DNA of 64,000 nucleotides from Serratia rhizosphaerae (GTDB lineage Bacteria > Pseudomonadota > Gammaproteobacteria > Enterobacterales > Enterobacteriaceae). How positions within the stretch are numbered: position 1 is the first letter of the stretch; each line of letters opens with the position of its first letter. The position numbers were made by a program, and so were the translations under genes. The stretch lies in the NCBI RefSeq assembly GCF_009817885.1, contig NZ_CP041764.1, positions 2,852,001 to 2,916,000 on the forward strand, read 5' to 3'. Below, one piece after another: positions 25,476 to 34,612 of the stretch. The notes under the pieces were generated by a model. It was given only the letters and a program-made list of their open reading frames with translations. It was not told the origin of the DNA and did no database searches.

Positions 25476-25486
25476 CGAATATTCTC

Positions 25487-26770
25487 CTAGCGTTTGGCGC
25501 TGTATGCGGACTGCGTCGTTGATAAGGTTTTCGGAACGGCAAAGCGTGCCTTTTCATCCCGGGCGACAAAACTGGTCAGGAAAATGCTGACGATATACAG
25601 CCCGGCGAAGACAAACAGCACCCCTTTGGCGCCGACGGTGGTGAACAGCAGCGCCACCAGCAGCGGGCCAACAAAGCTGGACAGCCCGGCGCCGAGGTTC
25701 AGCACCGACATCGCCGCGCCTTTTCTTTCCGGCTCCAGCGAAGGCACCAGCGCGGTGAGCGGGCAGAAGCCGGCAATCAGCGCGCCGTACAGGCAACCCA
25801 TCAGCAGCATGGCCATATAGTTGCCGCTGAACCAGATAGGCGCATAGGCCATGAAAATCATGGTGCAGGCGCAGCCGAAGCCGCCGAAGATCTGTACGGT
25901 GCGGCCCCAGCCAATGCGGTCGCCCACCACGCCCCAGATCAGGTTAAAGGCGATGTTGACCGTAAAGGTCAGCGCCCAGACCTTTAACCACTGTTCGGTG
26001 GTAAAACCGTGCAGCGAGAGGTAAATCGGGAAAAAGACCGGCAACGCAAACTGGGAGGTGGTGTTGATCAGCCTGACCAGACCGCCGACGCCGACGCGGG
26101 GGTTTTCCTTGATAATCGAGATGCCGCTGAGCAGGATCGCCAACTGTTCACCGACCGTCGTGCGTTCCCGCACCGTGCCTTTTACGCACATCAGAACGAT
26201 CGCCGTACCGGCCAGCGCCCAGACAATGGCGCTCCACAGTACGCCGACGTGGCCGAGTACCGGGATCATCAGCGAGGCGTAGAAGTTGGCGACGATATAC
26301 AGCCCGCCGGTAAACGCCAGATAGAACCAGCCGACGGCGGTCGCCAGGGTTTTGGCCGGGTTGCGGTAGGTCACCCAGACCAGGAATGAGTAGCAGAACA
26401 GCGGGTAGCCGAGGCCGCGGATACAGTAGGTCGGCACGATAATGGCGAAGTTCATGGTAGGCAGGGCCACCAGCAGGAACAGCACCTGGCCGACCAGCCA
26501 GAACATCGCGCCGATCAGCATGGTTTTACGCGGCCCCAGCGCTTCGGCCATCACGCCCGACAGCCACGCGCCGATCGCCACGGCAATGCCGTAGATGGCG
26601 ATCAGCGTGGCGCTTTGCGGCATGCTCAGCCCGCGTTCGATCAGATAGGGGGAGATCCAGGCTTGTTCAACGCCGTCGCCGACGATAAACAGCAGCACGC
26701 CGATTAAACCCCAGACCAAATCCGTTCTGAGGCCGAGTATCGTCCGCGGCTCTGAGTGAGCGGGTGTCAT
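25487..26770 (-). CDS. Polyol MFS permease, RbtT/DalT-like
   Basis: 427 aa with 12 membrane segments. The N-terminal GDGVEQAWISPYLIERGLSMPQSATLIAIYG is characteristic of the ribitol/D-arabinitol (RbtT/DalT/CsbX) transporters. Together with SDR genes on both sides it supports proton-linked uptake of a polyol. The stop lies 11 bp before the next gene's start. Confidence 0.88.
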   Translation of the reverse strand: MTPAHSEPRTILGLRTDLVWGLIGVLLFIVGDGVEQAWISPYLIERGLSMPQSATLIAIYGIAVAIGAWLSGVMAEALGPRKTMLIGAMFWLVGQVLFLLVALPTMNFAIIVPTYCIRGLGYPLFCYSFLVWVTYRNPAKTLATAVGWFYLAFTGGLYIVANFYASLMIPVLGHVGVLWSAIVWALAGTAIVLMCVKGTVRERTTVGEQLAILLSGISIIKENPRVGVGGLVRLINTTSQFALPVFFPIYLSLHGFTTEQWLKVWALTFTVNIAFNLIWGVVGDRIGWGRTVQIFGGFGCACTMIFMAYAPIWFSGNYMAMLLMGCLYGALIAGFCPLTALVPSLEPERKGAAMSVLNLGAGLSSFVGPLLVALLFTTVGAKGVLFVFAGLYIVSIFLTSFVARDEKARFAVPKTLSTTQSAYSAKR

Positions 26771-26814
26771 AAAGTACTCCGTAGGCAGGTAAGATTTATA
26801 GGAATTTTAAATGG

Positions 26815-27612
26815 TTATGACATGATGAGGCCGCCATCGACATTGATGGTCTGGCCGGTGATATAAGAGGCGTCTTCCGAGGCCAGAAACATCACCAGCC
26901 CGGCGACGTCTTTGGGCTTGCCTGCGCGTTTTAACGGAATGCCTTCCACCCACTCCTGCATTAATTCGCCTTTGCCGTATTTTTTCTCCGGCGTGCTCAA
27001 GATCTCGCCCCAGACGCGGTCGTTATAATCCCACATCTCCGTTTCGATAATGCCGGGACAAAACGCATTGACGGTAATATTGTGGGCGGCGAGTTCCAGC
27101 GCCAGACTTTGCGTAATGCCAATCACCCCCATTTTGCTGGCGGCGTAGTGCGGCGTATAAATAAACCCGACCCGTCCCTGTCCGGATGAGGTATTAATCA
27201 GGCAGCCTTTATTCTGCTTGACCATATATTTGGCCGCTTCCCGGCAGCACAGCCATACGCCGGTGGTGTTGACGTTAAGCACGCTGTCGAATTCTTTGCG
27301 CGTCATGGAATCGAAATGGTCGATGGTAATGATGCCGGCGTTCTGAATTGAGACGTCCACCGATCCGAAGGTGTCAAACGCCAGCTGGTAGAGCGCGGCA
27401 ACCTGTTGTTCGTCGGTGACGTCGGCAACCAAGGGAACGATATTGCCGCGATAGCGCTGCGTTAACCGCTCGGCCGTGGCGAGGATATCTGCCGAATAGT
27501 CGGAGATCACCAGATTGGCGCCGGCGGCGGCAAAGCGCTCGGCAATACCTTCGCCAATGCCGCGTGCGGCGCCGGTGATTACGACGGTCTGGTTGCTGAA
27601 TGAATAGCTCAT
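26815..27612 (-). CDS. SDR family dehydrogenase (sorbitol/ketose-type)
   Basis: 265 aa. GAARGIGEGIAERFA at the NAD site, NAGI, catalytic NTSSGQG and YAASK, and C-terminal TGQTINVDGG. It has a longer region around residues 190-225 (MWDYNDRVWGEILSTPEKKYGKGE), seen in sorbitol-6-phosphate and polyol dehydrogenases. The start at 27612 excludes a 22-residue 5' extension into the kinase gap. Second gene of the kinase operon. Confidence 0.85.
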   Translation of the reverse strand: MSYSFSNQTVVITGAARGIGEGIAERFAAAGANLVISDYSADILATAERLTQRYRGNIVPLVADVTDEQQVAALYQLAFDTFGSVDVSIQNAGIITIDHFDSMTRKEFDSVLNVNTTGVWLCCREAAKYMVKQNKGCLINTSSGQGRVGFIYTPHYAASKMGVIGITQSLALELAAHNITVNAFCPGIIETEMWDYNDRVWGEILSTPEKKYGKGELMQEWVEGIPLKRAGKPKDVAGLVMFLASEDASYITGQTINVDGGLIMS

Positions 27613-27638
27613 AACGTGGTCCTTCTGCTTCAGGGAGA

Positions 27639-29144
27639 TCAAGATGCGTAGAGGGTGCGCTCTACCGCGCTCTGCCACTCGCGCCAGCGTTTTTGCAGGC
27701 GGCCGTGGCGTGCCATATTGGGACGAAACTCGCCGTGTACCGGCAGGTAGCTTTTCAGTTCGTCATCGGTGATATGGGTAATGGCCTTGCGCGCCAGCAG
27801 GGCGGCGCCGATGGCCGAAAGTTCGGGGATATCGCTGCGCATAACCGGGCATCCCAGCAGATCGGCCTGATACTGCATCAGCCAGTCGTTTTTGCTGGGG
27901 CCGCCGTCCACCATGAGCGCCGTCAGCGTGAAGTCATTATGCTGGCGCATGGCGGCGACCACGTCGGCAATCTGGTAGGCGACCGATTCCAGCGCCGCGC
28001 GAATCAGGTGCGCGCGTTTAACGCCGCGGCTCAGCCCGCAAATGACGCCTCTGGCGTGCTCGTTCCACCACGGCGCGCCCAGGCCGGTGAGCGCCGGTAC
28101 GAAATACACCCCGAGGGTGGAATCCACCGAAGCCGGCAGCGTATTCAGCTCATGAGCCAGCTCTGCGGCGGGCAACTCACTTAAGCCGGTGCTGTCGGCC
28201 ATCCAGGCGACGGCGTCGCCGGTGTGGGGAATATTGCCCTCCAGCCCGTAGACCAGCCGCTGCCCGTCATGCCAGGCGAGGGTGGTGGCGAGCGACTGGA
28301 TGTCGCATTGGGCGGACGTCACCGGCGCCATGACGGACGAGCCGGTGCCGTAGGTGGCTTTGACGCAGCCGGGCTGTCCCAGCGCGTGGCCGAATAACGC
28401 GGCGTGCGAATCGCCGATCATCGCCATGATCGGAATACCGTCGGGAATGTCCGCCAGTCCTTTGGTATGGCCGAACAGGCCGCTTGAGGGTTTGACCGCC
28501 GGCAGCGCGGCGGCGGGGATCTGGAAGATGGCCAGCATCTGTTCATCCCAGCCGCCGCTGTGCAGGTTCAGCAGCTGCGTGCGCGAGGCGTTGGAGTAAT
28601 CGCAGTAAAAGGCTTCGCCCGCGGTCAGATGCCAGAGCAGCCAGCTGTCGATGGTGCCCAGGCAAATCTCGCCCTGCTCGGCGAGCGCAAAGCCGTTTGG
28701 CACCGACTCCAGCAGCCAGCGCATTTTAGAGCCGGAAAACAGCGGAGCAATGGGCAGGCCGGTTGCCGTTTTAATCGGCTGCGCCTGATGATCGCGCCGC
28801 AGGCTGTCGCAAAAATCCGCGGTGCGCGAGCATTGCCAGGAGAGCGCCGCGCCGAGCGGTTTGCCGTTGCTGCGATACCAGCCGATGGCGGTTTCACGCT
28901 GATTGCTGATCGCCAGCGCGCAGACACGCTCCGCACCGACGTGCGCCACCGCCTGCGCCAGCACGTTCAGCGAGGCGTCCACCAGTAATTCCCCCGACTG
29001 TTCCACCCAGCCTTCACGCGGCGTCTGAATGGACAGCGCCTGTGAAAACTTGGCGATGACCTGGCCGCATTCGTCCAGCGCGACGGCTTTGGCATTGGTG
29101 GTGCCTTCATCAAGCGCGATGATGACATTCTTTGTTGCCGACAT
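27639..29144 (-). CDS. FGGY-family carbohydrate kinase
   Basis: 501 aa, full length for glycerol/xylulokinase-type FGGY kinases. N-terminal ALDEGTTNAKAVALD (phosphate 1), SNQRETAIGW, IGDSHAALFGHALGQPGCVKATYGTGSS (phosphate 2) and a late MVDGGPSKNDWLMQ (adenosine site). It phosphorylates a ketose or polyol. Given adjacent SDRs and a split transketolase, a ketose such as apulose, erythrulose or a pentulose is likely. TTTGGAGAAA before 29144 sets the start. First gene of the operon. Confidence 0.88.
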   Translation of the reverse strand: MSATKNVIIALDEGTTNAKAVALDECGQVIAKFSQALSIQTPREGWVEQSGELLVDASLNVLAQAVAHVGAERVCALAISNQRETAIGWYRSNGKPLGAALSWQCSRTADFCDSLRRDHQAQPIKTATGLPIAPLFSGSKMRWLLESVPNGFALAEQGEICLGTIDSWLLWHLTAGEAFYCDYSNASRTQLLNLHSGGWDEQMLAIFQIPAAALPAVKPSSGLFGHTKGLADIPDGIPIMAMIGDSHAALFGHALGQPGCVKATYGTGSSVMAPVTSAQCDIQSLATTLAWHDGQRLVYGLEGNIPHTGDAVAWMADSTGLSELPAAELAHELNTLPASVDSTLGVYFVPALTGLGAPWWNEHARGVICGLSRGVKRAHLIRAALESVAYQIADVVAAMRQHNDFTLTALMVDGGPSKNDWLMQYQADLLGCPVMRSDIPELSAIGAALLARKAITHITDDELKSYLPVHGEFRPNMARHGRLQKRWREWQSAVERTLYAS

Positions 29145-29255
29145 AGAGTTTCTCCAAATAACGCAGAATTCAGGCGACGACCGGCATGGCGGAAAGCGGA
29201 TCGCGTTGGCGCGGTCTGCGCCGACAGGGCAAGACATACGCCTTCCTCTCTCGGC

Positions 29256-29272
29256 TTGAATATATATTCATG
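29256..29272. promoter_or_regulatory. Palindromic operator, copy 1 (likely SorC-type regulator site)
   Basis: TTGAATATATATTCATG. The inner 14 bp TGAATATATATTCA is a perfect palindrome. An identical 17-bp copy lies at 30609-30625 in front of the divergent transketolase operon. The regulator gene sits between them. This copy is 112 bp upstream of the kinase start. Confidence 0.75.
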
Positions 29273-29335
29273 TGTGATTATTTATTTAGTGCACGATAAC
29301 CAAGTTGCCAAAGCTCAGCCACCGGCAAAGTCTGC

Positions 29336-29357
29336 AAATGTGCTTGCTATCACATTT
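29336..29357. promoter_or_regulatory. CRP-cAMP binding site
   Basis: AAATGTGC - TTGCTA - TCACATTT. It differs from the ideal 22-bp CRP consensus (AAATGTGA-N6-TCACATTT) at one position in the arms. Located 192 bp before the kinase start and upstream of the palindrome, as expected for catabolite activation of the operon. Confidence 0.75.
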
Positions 29358-29488
29358 CTAACGCGGCGCAGTGTGACGGGATAAAAGGGGAAGGTGATTT
29401 ATCTTTTTGATAAAAAGCTATTTTTTCGTGCCGCCTCCGAAAGGTTTGGGGTGGCGGCAAACACGGTAACCGACCGGACTGGGGAAAA

Positions 29489-30439
29489 TCAGTCCGTGAC
29501 CAGCATTCTGGAAGTGTGGTAATCGGTGATCAGCACATCGATATAACCGCCGTTCAGCGCGCCCTTGATGGCGGCGACTTTGTCGCGGCCACCGGCCAGT
29601 GCGACGACGTTCGGGCATTTTTTCACTTTGTCGAGCGCCATGCCGATCACCGGATCTTCATCGTCGCTCAGCACCGGGGCGCCGTGCCGGTCAAAATAGT
29701 GCAGGCAGATATCGCCGACGGCGCCGCGCTCGGCCAACCGTGCCAGCATCTCCTCCTGATAGTAGTTGCCGGAGGTTTTCAGCAGCTGGGACGGTTCCAG
29801 AATGCCGATACCGACGATGGCGACGTCGACATCATCGAAATGGGCGATCACTTCGGCGACGTCGCTGCTGGCCATCAGGCGCGCTTTTTCATCCATCGAG
29901 CCTTCAATGCTCTGCGCCGGCAGCAGCCAGGCTTTGCAGTTGAGCTGCTGCGCCAGGGTCTGCGTCAGGATGGTGGCCTGCACGTTGCCGTTGGGCCCCA
30001 CGCCGCCCAGCAGTTGGATAACGCCGTTCGCCTTCAGGTTCTGGGTGTGCACCTCATCCACCATGGCGCGGATGGTGCTGCTCCAGGAGGAGACGCCCAC
30101 CAGATCGTTAGGCCGCAGGCGGGTTTCCATATAGTGGGCGGCGGCCGAGCCGATGGCGCGTTTCAGCACCGCGTCGGAAGCCTCTTCTGCAACGTCGACC
30201 ACGATGGCCTGCTTAATGCCGTAACGCTCTTCAATGCCTTTTTCGATATTCAGAAAAATATTGGAGGGCTGAACAACGCTGATTTTGACCAGTCCTTCTT
30301 TTTGGCAGCGGGTGATAGCGCGCGAAACGAAAGATTGGGAAAGGGATAATGATTGTGCGATCTCAGACTGCTTGCGACCCTCCAGGTAGTAAAGCGTGGC
30401 AATCTTAACCAAGAGCCGTTGTTCATCCTGCTTAGCCAT
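29489..30439 (-). CDS. SorC/DeoR-type sugar-binding transcriptional regulator
   Basis: 316 aa. N-terminal HTH (LYYLEGRKQSEIAQSLSLSQSFVSRAI) followed by a SorC-like sugar-phosphate domain, with GVSSWSSTIRAMVD and late VVALAGGRDKVAAIKGAL. It would sense a phosphorylated intermediate of the pathway. GAGGAA before 30439 fixes the start. Lies between the two operons carrying identical palindromes, so it is their probable regulator. Confidence 0.88.
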   Translation of the reverse strand: MAKQDEQRLLVKIATLYYLEGRKQSEIAQSLSLSQSFVSRAITRCQKEGLVKISVVQPSNIFLNIEKGIEERYGIKQAIVVDVAEEASDAVLKRAIGSAAAHYMETRLRPNDLVGVSSWSSTIRAMVDEVHTQNLKANGVIQLLGGVGPNGNVQATILTQTLAQQLNCKAWLLPAQSIEGSMDEKARLMASSDVAEVIAHFDDVDVAIVGIGILEPSQLLKTSGNYYQEEMLARLAERGAVGDICLHYFDRHGAPVLSDDEDPVIGMALDKVKKCPNVVALAGGRDKVAAIKGALNGGYIDVLITDYHTSRMLVTD

Positions 30440-30748
30440 GTTGTTCCTCAACTATCAATTAGGTGCAATCAGTATGTTTTAGCCCGTCATCATACGCGAA
30501 AAAGTATGGACTTTAAGTGTGATGGAACTCTAATTTTCGCCAATGGTGTCGTACCGCGCTGGACAAACTTGCAGCGATGATCATACTATCATGAATATAA
30601 AATCATGATTGAATATATATTCATGATGGCAGATATCCCGCTTTGTTAGTGAATGGGGGCCTGTAAACGCAACGGTTTGGCAGGTTACCCCTCTTTTTTA
30701 ACCAGGTGGAATAAATATTCGTGAAGGAATAATAATTCGGAGGCGATT
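30440..30748. other. Divergent control region, regulator / split transketolase
   Basis: 309 bases with the second palindrome at 30609-30625, an overlapping repeat of ATGAATAT/ATCATGAT half-sites at 30590-30630, and a weak TGTGA-N6-TCTAA at 30518-30533. No gene was seen. Confidence 0.55.
30609..30625. promoter_or_regulatory. Palindromic operator, copy 2
   Basis: Exact 17-bp repeat of 29256-29272. 124 bp upstream of the transketolase start at 30749 and 170 bp upstream of the regulator start. A further ATGAATAT half-site lies about 18 bp to its left. Confidence 0.75.
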
Positions 30749-31594
30749 ATGAACCCGTTCTCACTGTCAGTGCCGGAACTGGAAAGCAAAGCGCGTGCGG
30801 TACGACGCCATATCATCAACCTGAACGCCAACAGCCCCGCCGGCGGACATACCGGGGCCGATCTGTCGCAGGTTGAACTGCTGACCGCGCTGTATTTCCG
30901 CATTCTGAACTGTGCGCCTGACCGCCTGGACGATCGGGATCGCGATATCTATATCCAGTCGAAGGGACATGCCGTCGGCTGCTACTACTGCGTGCTGGCG
31001 GAGGCGGGCTACTTCCCGCAGCCCTGGCTGGCGACCTACCAGCATGCCAACTCGCACCTGCCGGGGCATCCGGTGAAGCAGAAAACGCCGGGCATTGAAC
31101 TGAACACCGGCGCGCTGGGGCACGGTTTCCCGGTGGCGGTGGGGCTGGCCATTGCCGCCAAGCGTGACAACAGCAAGCGCCGCATTTTCCTGATCACCGG
31201 CGATGGCGAACTGGCGGAAGGCAGCAACTGGGAGGCCGCGATGGCGGCGGCGCACTACAAGCTGGATAACCTGGTGGTGATTAACGATAAAAACGGGCTG
31301 CAGCTGGCCGGCGCCACCAAAGACATTATGAGCACCGATCCGCTGGATGAAAAATGGCGCGCTTTCGGGATGGAAGTCACCGAATGCCGGGGCAACGATA
31401 TGGCCTCCGTGGTGGCGGCGCTGGAAAACCTGCCGCAGAACGGCAAGCCGCACGTGCTGATTGCGCACACCACCAAGGGCGCCGGCGTGTCATTTATTGC
31501 CGGCAAGCCGGAGTGGCATCACCGGGTGCCGAAAGGCGATGAGATTACGCAGGCCATGGCCGAGCTGAGCGATCGGGCAGAAGAGGAGGTATAA
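30749..31594 (+). CDS. Split transketolase, N-terminal (ThDP-binding) subunit
   Basis: 281 aa, covering only the first third of a full transketolase. GHTGADLSQVELLTALYF, IQSKGHAVGCYY, GALGHGFPVAVGLAIAAK and the ThDP motif ITGDGELAEGSNWEAAMAAAHYKLDNLVVINDKNG are split below 20 residues here, at about residues 125-185. Resembles AptA-type apulose-4-phosphate transketolase subunits. It ends 2 bp before its C-terminal partner. It would transfer a two-carbon unit from the ketose phosphate made by the FGGY kinase. Confidence 0.88.
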   Translation: MNPFSLSVPELESKARAVRRHIINLNANSPAGGHTGADLSQVELLTALYFRILNCAPDRLDDRDRDIYIQSKGHAVGCYYCVLAEAGYFPQPWLATYQHANSHLPGHPVKQKTPGIELNTGALGHGFPVAVGLAIAAKRDNSKRRIFLITGDGELAEGSNWEAAMAAAHYKLDNLVVINDKNGLQLAGATKDIMSTDPLDEKWRAFGMEVTECRGNDMASVVAALENLPQNGKPHVLIAHTTKGAGVSFIAGKPEWHHRVPKGDEITQAMAELSDRAEEEV

Positions 31595-31595
31595 C

Positions 31596-32537
31596 GTGAG
31601 TAATGCAGAACATTTGGCGAACGTAATGGTGACGGCGTTTATCGATGCGGTAGATAACGGCGTCGATCTGGTGCCGGTAGTGGCGGACTCCACCTCCACG
31701 GCGAAAATCGCGCCGTTTATGCAGCGCTTCCCCGATCGTCTGGTTAACGTCGGCATTGCCGAACAGACGCTGGTGGGGGCCGCGGCGGGGTTGGCGATGG
31801 CGGGAAAAATCGCCGTCACCTGTAACGCCGCGCCGTTCCTGGTCGCCCGGGCGAACGAGCAGGTGAAGGTCGACGTCTGCTACAACAATACCAACGTGAA
31901 GCTGTTCGGCCTTAATGCGGGCGCCAGCTATGGGCCGCTGGCGAGCACCCATCATGCCATCGACGATATCTCCGTGATGCGCGGTTTTGGCAATATCCAG
32001 ATTTTCGCCCCTTCTTCACCGTTGGAATGCCGCCAGATCATCGAGTATGCGCTGGAACACGTCGGGCCGGTCTATATCCGGATGGACGGCAAAGCCCTGC
32101 CGGAGCTGCATGATGAGACCTACCGTTTCCAGCCGGGCGCCGTCGATGTGTTGCGCACCGGGAGCGATGTGGCGCTGGTGGCGATGGGGTCTGCGGTGCA
32201 TGAGGCGGTGGATGCGGCGGCCACCCTGGCGCAGCAGGGCGTCAGCGCGCAGGTGATCGGCGTACCGTCAATCCGTCCGCTGGACCGCGCTGCCCTGAGC
32301 GCCGCGCTGGGCGCAATCCGCACGGTGATTACGGTCGAGGAACACAATGTGAACGGCGGCGTCGGCAGCATTGTGGCGGAAGTGCTGGCGGAATATGGTC
32401 ATGGCGCACGGCTGCAACGTCTCGGCATTGCCGATGGCGAGTACGCCATCGCCGCCGACCGTCAGGCAATGCGCGCGCACCATGGTCTGGATGCGGCCGG
32501 CATTGTTCGCCAGGCGCTGGCGTCGTTGCATCAATAA
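31596..32537 (+). CDS. Split transketolase, C-terminal (pyrimidine-binding) subunit
   Basis: 313 aa. It carries the Pyr domain, with VNVGIAEQTLVGAAAGLAMAG (catalytic Glu activating ThDP) and NAGASYGPLASTHHAIDDI, plus the C-terminal transketolase domain (ITVEEHNVNGGVGS). GTG start at 31596 with GAGGAGGT upstream. Forms a heteromer with the preceding subunit. Resembles AptB-type subunits of apiose-type pathways. Confidence 0.88.
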   Translation: MSNAEHLANVMVTAFIDAVDNGVDLVPVVADSTSTAKIAPFMQRFPDRLVNVGIAEQTLVGAAAGLAMAGKIAVTCNAAPFLVARANEQVKVDVCYNNTNVKLFGLNAGASYGPLASTHHAIDDISVMRGFGNIQIFAPSSPLECRQIIEYALEHVGPVYIRMDGKALPELHDETYRFQPGAVDVLRTGSDVALVAMGSAVHEAVDAAATLAQQGVSAQVIGVPSIRPLDRAALSAALGAIRTVITVEEHNVNGGVGSIVAEVLAEYGHGARLQRLGIADGEYAIAADRQAMRAHHGLDAAGIVRQALASLHQ

Positions 32538-32576
32538 CGGCCATTGCGCAGATTTGCCGGCAGGGGGAGGTCACGT

Positions 32577-33347
32577 ATGCATCCGCGACAGAGGAAAATT
32601 GTGCAGATGGTGGGCGAGCATGGCCGCCTCAGCGTCGGCGCGCTGGCGCAGGCCGTCGGCGTTTCTCTGGTCACCATCCGTCATGATTTGCAGGCGCTGC
32701 ATCAGCGGGGGGAACTGTTCCGGGTGCATGGCGGCGCCGTGGCCTTGCAGAGCCATGCGCTCCGGGCCGGATTACAGCGGCGCTATGCCGCCAAACAGGG
32801 GATTGCCGGGTATGCCGCCTCGCTGGTGCGCGACGGCGATACGCTGTATCTCGACGGCTGCAGCATCAGCCTGGCGCTGATCGACGCGTTGCACGCCAGG
32901 CGCGGTCTCACCATCGTGACGACGCATCCCGATATTGCCGAGCGGCTGAAGCAGAGCGAGCATCAGGCGATGATCGTGGGCGGCCTGCGGCAAATGCGGA
33001 ATGATGCGAGGATCGGGGCGTTTACCTGCAGTTGCCTCAGCCAACTGCGGTTTCAGCGCGCCTTCCTGGGCATCGGCGGCTGGCACTGGCAAAGCGGATT
33101 TACCGAGCCGGACCCGCTGAGCTGCGCGGTGAAAAACGTCGTCGCGGCGCACTCTGACGAGGTCGTGCTGCTGGCCGACTCGTCCAGGTTCGGCCGGACG
33201 CATCCGCACGCGCTGGCGCCCGCCGACGCCGCCGTTACCCGGGTCATTACCGACACCAGGCTGTCGCCCAAATATCGGCAATATTTCGCCCGGCGGGCGA
33301 TACGTCTGAACGTCATTAATGCGCCGGAGGCCGTCTCAGGCGATTAG
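32577..33347 (+). CDS. DeoR/GlpR-family transcriptional regulator (first)
   Basis: 256 aa. Winged HTH MHPRQRKIVQMVGEHGRL...GVSLVTIRHDLQALHQRGELFRVHGGAV is followed by a DeoR sensor domain with LYLDGCSIS and VVLLADSSRFGR. GGGGGAGG sets the start at 32577. Third gene of the transketolase operon. Its stop is 12 bp inside the convergent second DeoR gene. A second regulator in the same island suggests separate inducers. Confidence 0.85.
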   Translation: MHPRQRKIVQMVGEHGRLSVGALAQAVGVSLVTIRHDLQALHQRGELFRVHGGAVALQSHALRAGLQRRYAAKQGIAGYAASLVRDGDTLYLDGCSISLALIDALHARRGLTIVTTHPDIAERLKQSEHQAMIVGGLRQMRNDARIGAFTCSCLSQLRFQRAFLGIGGWHWQSGFTEPDPLSCAVKNVVAAHSDEVVLLADSSRFGRTHPHALAPADAAVTRVITDTRLSPKYRQYFARRAIRLNVINAPEAVSGD

Positions 33348-34124
33348 CACCCTGACGCCCAGCGTCTCGAACGCCTGTACCTGCGACGGCGTGATGCCGC
33401 TGTCGGTAATCAGGTAATCGATCTTCGACCACTCGCAGGGTAAGGCGAACATGGAAACCTTATCAATCTTGCTGGAGTCGGCCACCACGTAGACCTCGCT
33501 GGCGGCGTTAATCATCGCCAGTTTCAGTTTGATATCCGTTTCACTGGGAAAACTCAGCCCTGAGCGCGGCGAGATGCAGGCGGTGGCGAGAAACAGTTTT
33601 TCCGCCAGCACGTTTTCGAAGAAACCGGCCGCCTTGTCGCCGGAGGTCGACAGCGTGGGGAACTTAAAGCTGCCGCCGGTCAGCAGGATATTGATCTCCG
33701 GCTCACCGCCCAGCGTCAGCGCGATGTTGACCGCCGTGGTGATGACCGACAGCCGCTTGATATGGGCCATATATTTGGTGATCGCGGTGGTGGTGGTGCC
33801 GGAATCGAAAATCACGGTGTCGCCGTTTTCGATATAGCGCGCCGCCAGGCGGCCGATCGCATCTTTTTGCTCCAGATGGATCTGGCGTTCCAGCATCATC
33901 GCGCCGGTGTTTTGTTTACCGGCCAGCAGCGTGGCGCCGCCGTGATAGCGCTGGACCAGCCCCCTTTGCTGCAGAGTGCGCAGGTCGGTGCGGATGGTTG
34001 CTTCGGTCAGGCCGAATGCCGCAGTGAGCGCTTTAACCGTGACCGTTCCGTCCTCCCGGACCATCTCAAGGATCTTCTCTCTGCGTAGCCGAACGTCAGC
34101 CAGCTGTTCACTTTTGCTTTTCAA
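33336..34124 (-). CDS. DeoR/GlpR-family transcriptional regulator (second)
   Basis: 262 aa from a TTG at 34124, which has GGTGA upstream. Longer frames lack a site. HTH region LRREKILEMVREDGTVTVKAL...TEATIRTDLRTLQQRGLVQRYHGG, then sensor with VIFDSGTTTTAI and VYVVADSSKIDK. Divergent from the ABC importer at 34613, across a 488-bp AT-rich gap with three TTCGAA palindromes, so it probably represses that importer. Confidence 0.85.
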   Translation of the reverse strand: MKSKSEQLADVRLRREKILEMVREDGTVTVKALTAAFGLTEATIRTDLRTLQQRGLVQRYHGGATLLAGKQNTGAMMLERQIHLEQKDAIGRLAARYIENGDTVIFDSGTTTTAITKYMAHIKRLSVITTAVNIALTLGGEPEINILLTGGSFKFPTLSTSGDKAAGFFENVLAEKLFLATACISPRSGLSFPSETDIKLKLAMINAASEVYVVADSSKIDKVSMFALPCEWSKIDYLITDSGITPSQVQAFETLGVRVLIA

Positions 34125-34612
34125 TCGAAAGTCACCTTTTTCGTGATTGAGGTTACCTGACGGCCTACAAACTACCTCAGATTTTAACCATATGGTGAGT
34201 CTAATGCGAGAAATACGCGTACGCACCATGCTTTCGTTCGAAAATAAAATATTGTTATCTCTATGAAATAGTAGCGTAAATTTATTTATTAAATAGCAAT
34301 CTATAGATTCGAATTGCTGATATCTTCCTGTAATTAAAGGATATGTTTTGTTTTTCTGGCTTTTGTTTGAAATATGATCAACTACACAAACGGAACAATA
34401 TCGATCGCTTATATTTTTATTCGAAAATCAATATGTATGAAAACGATAGTGCAGGGCAGAAAGATACGGCTGAAGCGGTTTGATTTCTCCGGGGAAAACG
34501 AGGTGATGAATCAACAGCGAGTGGTGAGGCCGGTGGGCAATAACCGACGGGGTCGCGGGGGAGGTTGTGACGAACCGCTGACGCCAATCACATAATAATG
34601 AGAGAGAGCCTG
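34125..34612. promoter_or_regulatory. AT-rich divergent control region with three TTCGAA boxes
   Basis: 488 bases without a supported gene. TTCGAA occurs at 34237-34242, 34308-34313 and 34420-34425. The first and third extend to TTCGAAAAT. DeoR/GlpR proteins often bind TTCG/CGAA half-sites, so these are candidate operators for the regulator at 33336-34124. A 73-codon frame at 34374 has no good composition and is rejected. Confidence 0.4.

Larger units (their letters stand above)
29145..29488. other. Control region of the kinase operon
   Basis: 344 bases between the SorC-type regulator stop and the kinase start. It contains the palindrome at 29256-29272, a CRP-like site at 29336-29357, and an imperfect hairpin near 29430-29455 after the regulator. 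No coding frame was recognised. Confidence 0.6.
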
